Below, piece after piece: positions 7,351 through 17,033 of a DNA stretch of 50,109 nucleotides. Below the pieces are notes generated by a model, which worked only from the letters and a program-made list of their open reading frames with translations, was not told where the DNA came from and made no database searches. Position 1 is the stretch's first letter. Every line of letters begins with the position of its first letter. Source of the DNA: JAFKKF01 sp035651055 (GTDB taxonomy: Bacteria; Pseudomonadota; Alphaproteobacteria; Rhizobiales; Kaistiaceae); NCBI GenBank assembly GCA_035651055.1, contig DASRGK010000008.1:1-50109 (forward strand), read 5' to 3'. Position numbers and translations under genes: made by a program.

Positions 7351-8568
7351 ATGGCAATCAAAGGGCGCGGCCGGGGCCGGAAGGGCCTGGCACTGGCGAT
7401 TTTCGGCGCCCTGGCGCTGGGCGGAGCCCTCGCATTTGCCGAGAATGGCCTCGAAGGTTATGGCGCGAAGGTGAGCCTCGTCGGCTCGGGCGGCAAAATC
7501 ACCGCCGCCGGGGCGATGGTCGACATCACCGGCGAGGCCGATGAAGTTGCCGCGTCCGGCGCCCTCCTCAGCCTCAAGGCGACTGTCGGCCGCGATGTCT
7601 GGGCGGCGGGCGCCGACGTGTCGATCGACGGCACGGTGGGGCGCGACGTTGTCGCCGCCGGCGCGCGCATCCAGCTCCGCGGGCGGGTCGGGCGTGACAT
7701 GTGGCTGGCGGGCGGCGTGATCGATGCCGAACTGATTGCCGGCGGCGACATCCGCGCCGGCGGCGCGCGCGTCAGCCTCGGGCCCACCAGCGACGTCCAG
7801 GGGACCGCCGCGCTGGCCGGGGCCGAAGTGACCTTCACCGGGCATGTCGCGGGGCGGGTGCGCCTCGCCGGGGCGCGGATCACCTTCAACGGCCGCGCCG
7901 ACGGCGACCTGACGATCGACGGCGCCGAGGTCAATATCGGGCCGAACGCGCTCATCGGGGGAAACCTCATTTTCATCGGCGCGACCACCGCGACGATCGA
8001 TCCGGGCGCGAAAATCAACGGCGCCCAGGTGCATCAGGCGCGGGAAGGCTGGTGGCGCAATCCGGGAGTTCAACCGGGCACCGGCATGTTCTGGTTCGCC
8101 CTCTTCATTGCCGGCACGGCGATCCTCGCCGGCCTCGGACTGATCATCTTTGCGCGCGGCGCGTTCGACGATGCGGCGGACCGGGTGCAGGCGCGGCCGT
8201 TCTGGGGGATCGGCGGCGGCATCCTCGCGCTCGTCGCCATCCCGCTGCTTGCCGGCCTCGTTGCGCTGACCGGTGTCGGCATCCCGCTGGCGATCGGGCT
8301 TCTGATGCTGATGCCGTTCCTCTTCATCATCGGTCATGCGACGGCGGCGCTCGGCATCGCCGACTGGGTGCTCAACCGGAGCGGGCTGCCGCGCCATTTC
8401 TGGCGCACGCTCGGGCTGCTGGCGCTGGGGGCGATCGTGATCGCGCTGGTCGGGCTGATCCCGGTGGTGGGCGGCGCGCTGGTCTTTGTCGCCCTCATCC
8501 TCGGGATCGGCAGCTTCCTCGGCGCGCTGAGCGCCCGCCTGCGCGGAGCGGCGCCGGCGCGGACTTGA
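7351..8568 (+). CDS. Bactofilin/polymer-forming-like beta-solenoid membrane protein
   Basis: 405 residues. A hydrophobic N-terminal segment (residues 10-28, ending LAFAEN) is a signal peptide or anchor. From about 35 to 225 there are short repeats of the form GRDVWAAGADVSIDGTV, GRDVVAAGARIQLRGRV and DGDLTIDGAEVNIGPN. Such repeats build a right-handed beta-solenoid as in the polymer-forming cytoskeletal/bactofilin superfamily. About 245-395 contains four or more membrane helices (FWFALFIAGTAILAGLGLII is the first). Because of the signal peptide, the solenoid should lie outside the cytoplasm, unlike classical bactofilins. The function is unknown; envelope organisation is a guess. Confidence 0.7.
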   Translation: MAIKGRGRGRKGLALAIFGALALGGALAFAENGLEGYGAKVSLVGSGGKITAAGAMVDITGEADEVAASGALLSLKATVGRDVWAAGADVSIDGTVGRDVVAAGARIQLRGRVGRDMWLAGGVIDAELIAGGDIRAGGARVSLGPTSDVQGTAALAGAEVTFTGHVAGRVRLAGARITFNGRADGDLTIDGAEVNIGPNALIGGNLIFIGATTATIDPGAKINGAQVHQAREGWWRNPGVQPGTGMFWFALFIAGTAILAGLGLIIFARGAFDDAADRVQARPFWGIGGGILALVAIPLLAGLVALTGVGIPLAIGLLMLMPFLFIIGHATAALGIADWVLNRSGLPRHFWRTLGLLALGAIVIALVGLIPVVGGALVFVALILGIGSFLGALSARLRGAAPART

Positions 8569-8638
8569 GCCGGAGGACGGACGAGGTAGATTCGGAAGGA
8601 GAGCGCCGGTTTCGTGTGGCCGGGCGGGGGAGCGCGGC

Positions 8639-8896
8639 ATGAACAGGCAGATTCAGTTCGTCCTATCCTGGGTCCTGGCCGGGCTCATCGTCGGCCTGCT
8701 TGCCGCCGGCTTCTCGGGCGGGGCGCGCAGTACCCTTTTCTATCTTGGCTGTGGACTTGTGGGCGCCGTCGTCGGCGGTCTCCTGGCGCAGCTGCTCCGC
8801 CTGAAGCTGAATACCGGCAACCCCTTCCTCGACCGGCTGGTCGTAGCCCTGGTCGGGGCGGTGATCGTCCTTCTGATCGCACCGGCGATCATCTGA
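8639..8896 (+). CDS. Small three-helix membrane protein, possibly GlsB/YeaQ/YmgE-like
   Basis: 85 residues with three hydrophobic segments at about 8-26, 34-52 and 63-84, rich in Gly (GLIVGLLAAGF, GLVGAVVGGLLAQLL). The pattern resembles the GlsB/YeaQ/YmgE family of small membrane proteins, but the match is by composition and helix spacing rather than a diagnostic motif. It is 70 bases after the solenoid protein and 19 bases before another small membrane gene. The three may form an envelope-associated unit. Confidence 0.6.
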   Translation: MNRQIQFVLSWVLAGLIVGLLAAGFSGGARSTLFYLGCGLVGAVVGGLLAQLLRLKLNTGNPFLDRLVVALVGAVIVLLIAPAII

Positions 8897-8915
8897 CCCG
8901 ACCGGAGATCGCGCC

Positions 8916-9152
8916 ATGACCCCGGCCCGCCGCGCCTTCTGGACGACGTTCGTGATCGTCACGCTGCTCGGCGCCGCGGTCGGCGTCATCAAGCTGATCG
9001 CGCCCGAAATGGCCACCGTGACCCTGAACGGCGAGAACGTGGAGGGCGGCAAGGCCATCCTGGTCGCGACCGGGATCGGCGCCGTCGTCGGGCTGCTCCT
9101 CGGCCTGATCGTGGCGGGGATCGTCGCGGTTTTCAGCCGCCGCCGGGCGTGA
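8916..9152 (+). CDS. Small two-helix membrane protein
   Basis: 78 residues with membrane helices at about 8-27 (FWTTFVIVTLLGAAVGVIKL) and 49-73 (ILVATGIGAVVGLLLGLIVA). A short polar stretch with MATVTLNGENVEGG between them probably lies in the periplasm. The tail FSRRRA is positively charged and likely cytoplasmic. No family is recognised. Its spacing to the preceding gene suggests cotranscription. Confidence 0.55.
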   Translation: MTPARRAFWTTFVIVTLLGAAVGVIKLIAPEMATVTLNGENVEGGKAILVATGIGAVVGLLLGLIVAGIVAVFSRRRA

Positions 9153-9249
9153 GAAGGCGGTCTGCCTTGCGCGGCGGGCAATGGTTCTTTTGCCGGTAAG
9201 CGCCTATATCTGCGGCAGTTTCGCCAACGCCGCCGGACGGTGAGTCGCG

Positions 9250-10203
9250 ATGGTCGTCGTTCTGGACAATGTTGAGGGGAGGGCGCTCCGCCACCCCGAG
9301 AAGGCGCATCGCCCCGATACGCCGGTGGCCCGCAAGCCGGAGTGGATCCGGGTGCGCGCACCGGGCTCCCCGGTCTATCGCGAGACGGCGTCGATCGTGC
9401 GCGACAACAAGCTGGTCACGGTCTGCGAGGAAGCCGGCTGCCCGAATATCGGCGAGTGCTGGTCGAAGAAGCACGCGACCTTCATGATCATGGGCGACAC
9501 GTGCACGCGCGCCTGCGCCTTCTGCAACGTCCGGACCGGCATGCCGCTGCCGCTCGATGCCGGCGAGCCGGCGCGGGTCGCCGACGCGGTGGCCAAGCTC
9601 GGCCTGCACCACGTTGTGGTCACTTCCGTCGACCGCGACGACCTCGCCGATGGCGGAGCGGAACATTTCGCCCGGACGATCGCCGCGATCCGCGCGCGCA
9701 GCGACGCCACGATCGAAGTCCTGACCCCGGACTTCCTGCGCAAGCCCGGCGCGATCGAGAGGGTGGTGGCGGCGAGGCCCGACGTCTTCAACCATAACCT
9801 CGAAACCGTGCCGTCGAAATACCTGACGGTTCGCCCCGGCGCCCGCTATTTCGCCTCGCTCCGCCTGCTGCAGCAGGTGAAGGAACTCGACCCGGCAATG
9901 TTCACCAAGTCGGGCATCATGGTCGGCCTCGGCGAGGAGCGGAACGAAGTGCTTCAGCTGATGGACGACCTGCGCGCGGCCAACGTCGATTTCATCACCA
10001 TCGGCCAGTACCTGCAGCCGACGCGGAAGCACCATCCCGTCGTCCGCTTCGTTCCGCCCGACGAGTTCAAGTCCTACGAGACGATTGCCTACGCCAAGGG
10101 CTTCCTGATGGTCTCGGCGAGCCCGCTGACGCGCTCCTCGCACCACGCCGGCGAGGACTTTGCCCGGCTCCGCGCTGCCCGTCTGGCGCGGGCGGGCGCC
10201 TGA
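9250..10203 (+). CDS. lipA: Lipoyl synthase
   Basis: 317-residue radical-SAM enzyme that inserts two sulfurs into the octanoyl chain on lipoyl domains, here most directly those of PdhB and PdhC. It has the N-terminal auxiliary cluster cysteines C59, C64 and C70 (in CEEAGCPNIGEC). The radical-SAM motif is CTRACAFC, with C85, C89 and C92. TSVDRDDLADGGA and TKSGIMVGLGE are family motifs. The C-terminal SPLTRSSHHAGEDF carries the conserved RSSY/H-type serine. Upstream (9153-9249) there is a TATATC at 9205-9210 that could be a -10 element, without a good -35. The gene is 11 bases before the COQ10-like gene. Confidence 0.97.
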   Translation: MVVVLDNVEGRALRHPEKAHRPDTPVARKPEWIRVRAPGSPVYRETASIVRDNKLVTVCEEAGCPNIGECWSKKHATFMIMGDTCTRACAFCNVRTGMPLPLDAGEPARVADAVAKLGLHHVVVTSVDRDDLADGGAEHFARTIAAIRARSDATIEVLTPDFLRKPGAIERVVAARPDVFNHNLETVPSKYLTVRPGARYFASLRLLQQVKELDPAMFTKSGIMVGLGEERNEVLQLMDDLRAANVDFITIGQYLQPTRKHHPVVRFVPPDEFKSYETIAYAKGFLMVSASPLTRSSHHAGEDFARLRAARLARAGA

Positions 10204-10214
10204 TCCGCGAGCGG

Positions 10215-10664
10215 ATGCCGCACTTCACGACGACGCGCCAGGTCCGCCATTCGGCGACGGACATGTTCGACCTGGTCGCCGACATCGAGGCCTACCCCAA
10301 ATTTCTCCCGCTCTGCGAACGGCTGGTGGTCCGCTCCCGGAAGGCCGAGGGCAGGCGCGAAATCCTGATCGCCACGATGACCATCGCCTACAAGCTCATC
10401 CGCGAATCGTTCACCACGCGGGTCACGCTCGACCGCGACAACCTCCGCATCGAGGCCGAATATCTCGACGGCCCCTTCCGCTACCTCGAAAACGTATGGC
10501 GCTTCGAGCCGCGCGGCCGCGGCGACTGTGTCGTTCACTTCTCGCTCGACTACGAGTTCCGCTCGTGGACCTTGTCGACCCTGATGGGCGCGGTGTTCGA
10601 CCGCGCCTTCCGGCGCTTTGCCGAGGCCTTCGAGGAAAGGGCGGACGCCGTTTACGGGGTCTGA
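10215..10664 (+). CDS. COQ10/RatA-type START-like (SRPBCC) protein
   Basis: 149 residues of the SRPBCC lipid-binding fold. The family signature is at the start (FTTTRQVRHSATDMFDLVAD followed by YPKFLPLC). The helix near the C-terminus is FDRAFRRFAEAFEERA. Family members include mitochondrial COQ10, a ubiquinone-binding chaperone for respiration, and the bacterial RatA proteins. Position directly after lipA is common in alphaproteobacteria as I recall it, and it fits the COQ10 role better than a toxin role. It is soluble, with no membrane segment. Confidence 0.85.
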   Translation: MPHFTTTRQVRHSATDMFDLVADIEAYPKFLPLCERLVVRSRKAEGRREILIATMTIAYKLIRESFTTRVTLDRDNLRIEAEYLDGPFRYLENVWRFEPRGRGDCVVHFSLDYEFRSWTLSTLMGAVFDRAFRRFAEAFEERADAVYGV

Positions 10665-10736
10665 GGCGCAACTCCCCGCGCGTTCCCACCGGTGGTAGAA
10701 TGTCGGCAGAGCGCCTGGTTGGGAGGTCTCGCGCGC

Positions 10737-11537
10737 ATGCCGTCGCGTCGGCTGGTCGCGTGTCTGGCATTGGGCCTGGCTGCGATGGAGGTCTGCGCCG
10801 GGGCCGCTTCCGCGGCGCCGGACGGATTCCGTTCGCTTCCCGTCCAGAAGGACGTCATCGAACTCGACGGCAAGACCGTCGGTGTCCGCTATACGCCCTC
10901 CTTCAAGGGCAAGAACGTCGGCGGCGTCATCACCCTAGACATCCTCGTCGACGGCGACCTCACCGAGCTGCAGCACTCGATCGGTCTCCTGCTCGACGGT
11001 CCGGTCATCAACCAGGGCTGCGGCGACTACGTGACGGTGCATTCCTCGCGGATCGGTGTCGTCGGCGACCGGGCGCGGCTGACCGGCGGGGTCCACTACG
11101 AGCGCTGGACATGCTTGCGGACGCCGGTTCTCAAGCGGACGCTGCGGTTGAACACCAAGCCGGTTCGGGCGCGCACGCTCGTCCAGAACGCGACCGTCTG
11201 CGTTGACGTCTCGACACGGGTCGACGAGGGCGGCAGGCAGGTCGAGTTCATCCCGACGGTCACCTGCGCCCAGCCATCGACCAGCTCGGTCGTCGGCAAG
11301 ATCGAGGCCGTCATCGGCATCGAGCGGTTCTTCCGCGGCCTCGCGCAATCCGCCGTCAACCAGCTGCGCGACCAGCTGATCCTGTTCATTCCACCCGAAA
11401 TCCGCGCCTACAACGTGCGGATCACCGACGCGAAGTTCACGGACCGCGGCGAGGGGGCGCTCGGCCTCCGGGTGACCGGCGTTGCGGTGCTTTCGACCGC
11501 TGAATTCCGCGAGTTCCTGGCGAACATGATCCACTGA
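10737..11537 (+). CDS. Secreted hypothetical protein
   Basis: 266 residues from the ATG at 10737. It has a clear signal peptide (RRLVACLALGLAAMEV, ending AASA) with predicted cleavage after A26. A GTG at 10692 is in frame but would put a non-conserved stretch before the signal. GGGAGG at 10721-10726 is the likely ribosome site. The mature protein is mainly beta-strand-like with several cysteines (NQGCGDYV, ERWTCLRT, TVCVDVS, TVTCAQP), probably disulfide-bonded in the periplasm. A helical part (SAVNQLRDQLILFIPPEIRA) lies near the C-terminus. I do not recognise the family. Confidence 0.7.
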   Translation: MPSRRLVACLALGLAAMEVCAGAASAAPDGFRSLPVQKDVIELDGKTVGVRYTPSFKGKNVGGVITLDILVDGDLTELQHSIGLLLDGPVINQGCGDYVTVHSSRIGVVGDRARLTGGVHYERWTCLRTPVLKRTLRLNTKPVRARTLVQNATVCVDVSTRVDEGGRQVEFIPTVTCAQPSTSSVVGKIEAVIGIERFFRGLAQSAVNQLRDQLILFIPPEIRAYNVRITDAKFTDRGEGALGLRVTGVAVLSTAEFREFLANMIH

Positions 11538-11552
11538 GCCCGCGGCTGGCGT

Positions 11553-12050
11553 CTAGCTTTTCAGCGCGTCGAGCAGCAGCTCGAGCGCCTCCTCCACCGC
11601 CGCCGCCCGGATCGCTGCCCGCCCGCCGTCCGGGAACAGCCTGCGGAGCGCGCGCCCCTCGATGCCGCGCCTGGCGATCGCGAAGTGGACCAGCCCCACC
11701 GGCTTTTCCGGCGATCCTCCGGTCGGCCCGGCAATGCCCGTGACCGACACGGCGAGGTCGGCGCGGGAATGGGCGATGGCGCCGGCCGCCATGGCGCGCG
11801 CGACCTCCTCGCTGACCGCCCCGTGCGCGGCGATGAGCGGGGCCGGCACGCCGAGGAGTTCGGTTTTCGCCTCGTTCGAATAGGTGATGAAGCCTCGCTC
11901 GAACACCGTCGACGAGCCGGCGATGTCGGTAAGCGCCCCGGCAACCAGCCCGCCCGTGCACGACTCGGCGGTCGCGATCAGCCAGCCGCGCGCCCTGGCT
12001 GCGGCGATGACCTCTCCCGCGAGGAGTTCGGCGGCGGACGAGGTGCTCAT
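11553..12050 (-). CDS. pncC: Nicotinamide-nucleotide amidohydrolase (CinA C-terminal domain protein)
   Basis: 165 residues, a stand-alone CinA C-terminal domain. It deamidates NMN to NaMN in the pyridine nucleotide salvage cycle. Motifs: LIATAESCTGGLVAGALTD with the catalytic Ser-Cys-Thr region, FERGFITYSNEAKTELLGV, and SVTGIAGPTGGSPEKPVGLV. The N-terminal MPT-binding half of full-length CinA is absent, as is normal in this group. The ATG at 12050 overlaps the ispDF stop by one base (TGATG), so the two genes are translationally coupled, with ispDF first. Confidence 0.93.
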   Translation of the reverse strand: MSTSSAAELLAGEVIAAARARGWLIATAESCTGGLVAGALTDIAGSSTVFERGFITYSNEAKTELLGVPAPLIAAHGAVSEEVARAMAAGAIAHSRADLAVSVTGIAGPTGGSPEKPVGLVHFAIARRGIEGRALRRLFPDGGRAAIRAAAVEEALELLLDALKS

Positions 12051-13234
12051 CAGAACACGAAGGGCAGACGGATGGTCGCGGTCGCCATCGCCGCAATGCC
12101 TTCCGAGCGGCCGATGAATCCGAGGCCCTCGCTGGTGGTGGCCTTCACCGCCACCCGGTCGACGCCGATGTCGCAGATGGCGGCGATGCGGTTTCGCATT
12201 GCCTCGCGCACCGGCGCGATCTTCGGCGCCTCGGCGACGATGGCGAGGTCGAGATGCGCGATGATGCCGTTCCTCTGCCGGACGCGCTCCGCGGCGAAGG
12301 CGAGGAAGCGGTCCGAGGATGCCGCGCGCCATTTCGGGTCGGACGGCGGGAAATGGACGCCGATGTCGCCCTCGCCGAGCGCGCCGAGCACCGCGTCCGT
12401 CAGCGCATGCAGCGCCACGTCGGCATCCGAATGGCCAAGGAGGCCCTTGTCGTGCGGGATCGGCACGCCGCCGAGCATGATCCCGCCACCCGGCCCGAAA
12501 GCGTGCACGTCGTAGCCGACGCCGACGCGCACGTCGCCGAGTTCGAAAGCGGCGCGCGTCGCAAGCCGCTGCGCCACCTCGGCGAAGTCTTCCGGCGTCG
12601 TCAGTTTCGTGTTGGCTGCATCTCCCGGGACCAGCGTGACGGGAATGCTGGCCCATTCGGCAAGTCCGGCATCGTCGGTGAATTCCATGCCGCTTGCCGC
12701 GGCTTCCTCGTGGGCCGCCCGGATTGCATCGAAGTAGAACGCCTGCGGCGTCTGGGCGGCATGCAACCCGTCGCGCGCCACCGTCTCGACAACCAGGCCA
12801 TCGTCGTTCGCGCGCTTCAGCGTGTCCGCGAGGGGCACCGCCGGCACCACCGCTTCGCCGGTGGTGAGCCCCTCGATCACGCGCGTGATGAGCGCCGTCG
12901 AGACCAGCGGCCGCGCCGCGTCGTGGATGAGAACGACGTCGGGCCGGACCCGCGCCAGGGCGGAAAGGCCGTTGCGAACCGACGCCTGGCGGGTGTCGCC
13001 GCCGACGATGGCAGGGAGGAGACGGCTATGCTGCGGCGCAGCAGCGTTGTAGAGCGAACCGTCCGTGCGCCCGACGACCACGAGCACGTTGTCGACGGCG
13101 GGGTGGCTGAGGAACGTGTCGAGCGAGTGCCGGAGCACCGGTTTGCCGCTGATCGTGCGGTACTGCTTCGGGATTTCGCCGGTTCCCGCGCGCGTGCCCT
13201 TCCCGGCGGCGACAATAAGCGCGGCGATCTTCAT
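12050..13234 (-). CDS. ispDF: Bifunctional MEP-pathway enzyme IspD/IspF
   Basis: 394 residues. The N-terminal half is 2-C-methyl-D-erythritol 4-phosphate cytidylyltransferase (VAAGKGTRAGTGEIPKQY is the CTP loop, then VLIHDAARPLVS). The C-terminal half, from about residue 235, is 2-C-methyl-D-erythritol 2,4-cyclodiphosphate synthase (GVGYDVHAFGPGG with metal ligands, GHSDADVALHALTDA, and GDIGVHFPPSD). The fusion is typical of alphaproteobacteria and lets one protein do steps 3 and 5 of isoprenoid precursor synthesis. It is divergent from dusB and coupled to pncC downstream. Confidence 0.97.
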   Translation of the reverse strand: MKIAALIVAAGKGTRAGTGEIPKQYRTISGKPVLRHSLDTFLSHPAVDNVLVVVGRTDGSLYNAAAPQHSRLLPAIVGGDTRQASVRNGLSALARVRPDVVLIHDAARPLVSTALITRVIEGLTTGEAVVPAVPLADTLKRANDDGLVVETVARDGLHAAQTPQAFYFDAIRAAHEEAAASGMEFTDDAGLAEWASIPVTLVPGDAANTKLTTPEDFAEVAQRLATRAAFELGDVRVGVGYDVHAFGPGGGIMLGGVPIPHDKGLLGHSDADVALHALTDAVLGALGEGDIGVHFPPSDPKWRAASSDRFLAFAAERVRQRNGIIAHLDLAIVAEAPKIAPVREAMRNRIAAICDIGVDRVAVKATTSEGLGFIGRSEGIAAMATATIRLPFVF

Positions 13235-13267
13235 GGCGACGGCCTCACGGCAGTGGCATGGAGAGGC

Positions 13268-13295
13268 TTGCCGCCGCCGGCAATCTGATTAAGAT
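13268..13295 (+). promoter_or_regulatory. Possible promoter of dusB-ntrBC
   Basis: In the divergent gap between ispDF and dusB, TTGCCG (13268-13273) and TAAGAT (13290-13295) are separated by 16 bases, a fair sigma-70-type match. Transcription would begin near 13302. The ATG at 13325 is then a better dusB start than the ATG at 13310. Confidence 0.35.
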
Positions 13296-13324
13296 ATGAG
13301 CAGAAACCGATGTGCCTAACGAAT

Positions 13325-14338
13325 ATGCAGATCGCCGTGCTCGCCACGCCCCTCGACGTCGGCAATGTCCGCCTGCCCAACCGCGTCTTCCTGGCGCCGA
13401 TGTCGGGCGTTTCGGACAAGCCTTTCCGTATCCTCGCATCGCGTTTCGGCGCAGGCCTCGTCGTATCCGAAATGGTGGCCAGCGAACAGCTGGTCGAAGG
13501 CCATCCCGAAACAGTGATGCGCGCCGAGCGGACCGGCGAGGGGCCGCACGTCATCCAGCTGGCCGGCCGTGAGGCGCACTGGATGGCGGAAGGCGCGCGC
13601 GCCGCGACCGATGCCGGCGCGGACATCATCGACATCAACATGGGCTGTCCGGCGAAGAAGGTCACCAACGGCTATTCCGGCTCGGCGCTGATGCGCGACC
13701 TCGATCATGCCCTCTCCCTGATCGAAGCGACAGTCGCCGCCACGCCGCTGCCGGTGACGCTGAAGATGCGCCTCGGCTGGGACCGCGCCAGCCTCAACGC
13801 GCCGCAACTCGCGCGTCGGGCGGAAGCGGCCGGCGTGCGGCTCGTCACCGTTCACGGCCGCACCCGCTGCCAGTTCTACGACGGCGCCGCCGACTGGGCG
13901 GCGATCCGCGCGGTGAAAGAGGCCGTGTCGATCCCGGTGATCGCCAATGGCGACGTGACCGGGCCGGCGGATCTCGAGCGCGTCCTGGCGCTCTCCGGCG
14001 CCGACGGCGTGATGCTCGGCCGGGGTGCCTACGGACGGCCGTGGCTGCCGGGGCAGCTCGCTGCCTTCGCCGCGACCGGAAGCGTACCGATCGCTCCGGC
14101 CGGCGATGTCCTCGCTGATCTCGTCCTCGGGCATTACGAGGCGATGCTGGCGCATTACGGCACGCCGCTCGGCCTTCGCGTCGCGCGAAAGCACCTCGGC
14201 TGGTACATGGCCGCCGCCGGCGCCGGTAGTGCGGCGAGCCGCGGGGCAATCCTCACCAGCAATTCCCCGGACCAGGTGAAGGCGCTTCTCCGCCGCCTGT
14301 TTGCCGATGCGGACGCCGAACTGCGGAGCGCCGCGTGA
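13325..14338 (+). CDS. dusB: tRNA-dihydrouridine synthase B
   Basis: 337 residues from the ATG at 13325; the ATG at 13310 adds five residues. FMN enzyme that reduces uridine in the tRNA D-loop, historically called NifR3 when upstream of ntrB. Motifs: FLAPMSGVSDKPFR at the N-terminus, MGCPAKKVTNGYSGSALMRD with the catalytic cysteine, KMRLGWD, and VHGRTRCQFY. The TIM-barrel end is VIANGDVTGPADLERVL, then GVMLGRGAYGRPWL. Its stop overlaps the ntrB GTG (GTGA), so dusB-ntrB-ntrC is an operon, the classic arrangement in this class. Confidence 0.96.
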   Translation: MQIAVLATPLDVGNVRLPNRVFLAPMSGVSDKPFRILASRFGAGLVVSEMVASEQLVEGHPETVMRAERTGEGPHVIQLAGREAHWMAEGARAATDAGADIIDINMGCPAKKVTNGYSGSALMRDLDHALSLIEATVAATPLPVTLKMRLGWDRASLNAPQLARRAEAAGVRLVTVHGRTRCQFYDGAADWAAIRAVKEAVSIPVIANGDVTGPADLERVLALSGADGVMLGRGAYGRPWLPGQLAAFAATGSVPIAPAGDVLADLVLGHYEAMLAHYGTPLGLRVARKHLGWYMAAAGAGSAASRGAILTSNSPDQVKALLRRLFADADAELRSAA

Positions 14339-15498
14339 CGCTCGCGGCCGGCCTGGATCTGGATACGAGACCCGGCGACGCGCTCGCCGGGGTCGATCCC
14401 GTCGCCGGGGCGCTCCTCGATGCGCTGCCGCACCCGCTTCTCCTCATCGGGACGGGCGGCGAGATCGTTGCCGCCAATACCGCGGCCGAGAACTTCTTCC
14501 AGGCGTCGAAGAACGTGTTGCGCCGGCATCCGCTGGCCTACTTCATCCCGTTCGGCAGCCCGCTTCTCTCCCTGATCGATCAGGTCCGCGAACGGATGGC
14601 GGCGGTCAACGAGTATCGCGTCGACATCGGCACGCCGCGGAACGGGGGCGAGCGCATCGTCGACATCTACGCCTCGCCGGTGTCCGGAACGGAGAGCGCC
14701 GACGGGCAGGGGCGCATCGCGCTTGTCCTCCAGGAACGGACGATGGCGGACAAGATCGACCGCCAGCTCAACCACCGCGGCGCGGCGCGCACCGTTACCG
14801 GGCTTGCCGCGATGCTCGCGCATGAGATCAAGAACCCGCTCTCCGGTATCCGCGGCGCCGCCCAGCTCCTCGAAACATCGGTCGACGACGAGGACCGCGC
14901 GCTCACCCGGCTCATCTGCGACGAGGCCGACCGCATCGTGAAGCTGGTCGACCGCATGGAGGTATTCTCCGACGAGCGGCCGATCGAACGCGAGCCGGTC
15001 AATATCCATATCGTGCTCGACCACGTGCGGCGGCTCGCCCAATCCGGGTTCGCGCGCTCGATCCGGATCGGCGACGAGTACGACCCCTCGCTGCCGCCCG
15101 TCTTCGCCAACCGCGACCAGTTGGTTCAGGTCTTTCTCAATCTGGTCAAGAACGCCGCCGAGGCGATCGGCGACGCGCCGGACGGCGAGATCGTGCTCAC
15201 CACCGCCTTCAAGCCGGGCTTTCGCCTGTCGGTGCCGGGCAGCAATACCCGCGTCACCCTGCCGCTCGAATTCTGCGTGCGCGACAACGGGCCAGGCGTG
15301 CCCCCGGACATGGTGCCGCATTTGTTCGACCCGTTCGTCACCACCAAGGCCAACGGCACCGGCCTTGGCCTCGCGCTCGTCGCCAAGATCATCCGCGACC
15401 ACGGCGGCGTCATCGAATGCGAATCGCAGCCGCGCCGGACGGTGTTCCGCGTGCTCATGCCCGCCTATGCCTCAACCGCCAGGGACAAGGACGACTGA
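14335..15498 (+). CDS. ntrB: Nitrogen regulation sensor histidine kinase NtrB (GlnL)
   Basis: 387 residues starting at a GTG that overlaps the dusB stop. It is a soluble kinase that phosphorylates or dephosphorylates NtrC in response to PII. A PAS domain lies at about 20-130 (DALPHPLLLIGTGGEIVAAN). The HisKA H-box is LAHEIKNPLSGIRGAAQLLE with phospho-acceptor H163. The HATPase N-box is FLNLVKNAAEAIGDA, followed by DNGPGVPPDMV and GTGLGLALVAKI. No membrane segment is seen. It is 2 bases before ntrC. Confidence 0.96.
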   Translation: MTLAAGLDLDTRPGDALAGVDPVAGALLDALPHPLLLIGTGGEIVAANTAAENFFQASKNVLRRHPLAYFIPFGSPLLSLIDQVRERMAAVNEYRVDIGTPRNGGERIVDIYASPVSGTESADGQGRIALVLQERTMADKIDRQLNHRGAARTVTGLAAMLAHEIKNPLSGIRGAAQLLETSVDDEDRALTRLICDEADRIVKLVDRMEVFSDERPIEREPVNIHIVLDHVRRLAQSGFARSIRIGDEYDPSLPPVFANRDQLVQVFLNLVKNAAEAIGDAPDGEIVLTTAFKPGFRLSVPGSNTRVTLPLEFCVRDNGPGVPPDMVPHLFDPFVTTKANGTGLGLALVAKIIRDHGGVIECESQPRRTVFRVLMPAYASTARDKDD

Positions 15499-15500
15499 CC

Positions 15501-16943
<1,443 letters not shown>

Positions 16944-17033
16944 CGCTCTGCCGCCGCACGCTCTGTTGCTTTTCGATCACAATGTTGTTGCAATTCTGTC
17001 TAGGGTACGAGCTGCCTCCAGACAGAACGGACC
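16944..17033 (+). promoter_or_regulatory. ntrC-ntrY gap with AT-richer stretch and inverted repeat
   Basis: The 90-base gap is less GC-rich than its surroundings around 16968-17000. TTGCTT (about 16969) followed 17 bases later by TGCAAT is a weak promoter candidate for ntrYX. An inverted repeat, CTGTCT at 16996-17001 and AGACAG at 17020-17025, sits just before the ntrY start. It could be a leader hairpin or an operator. Confidence 0.3.
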
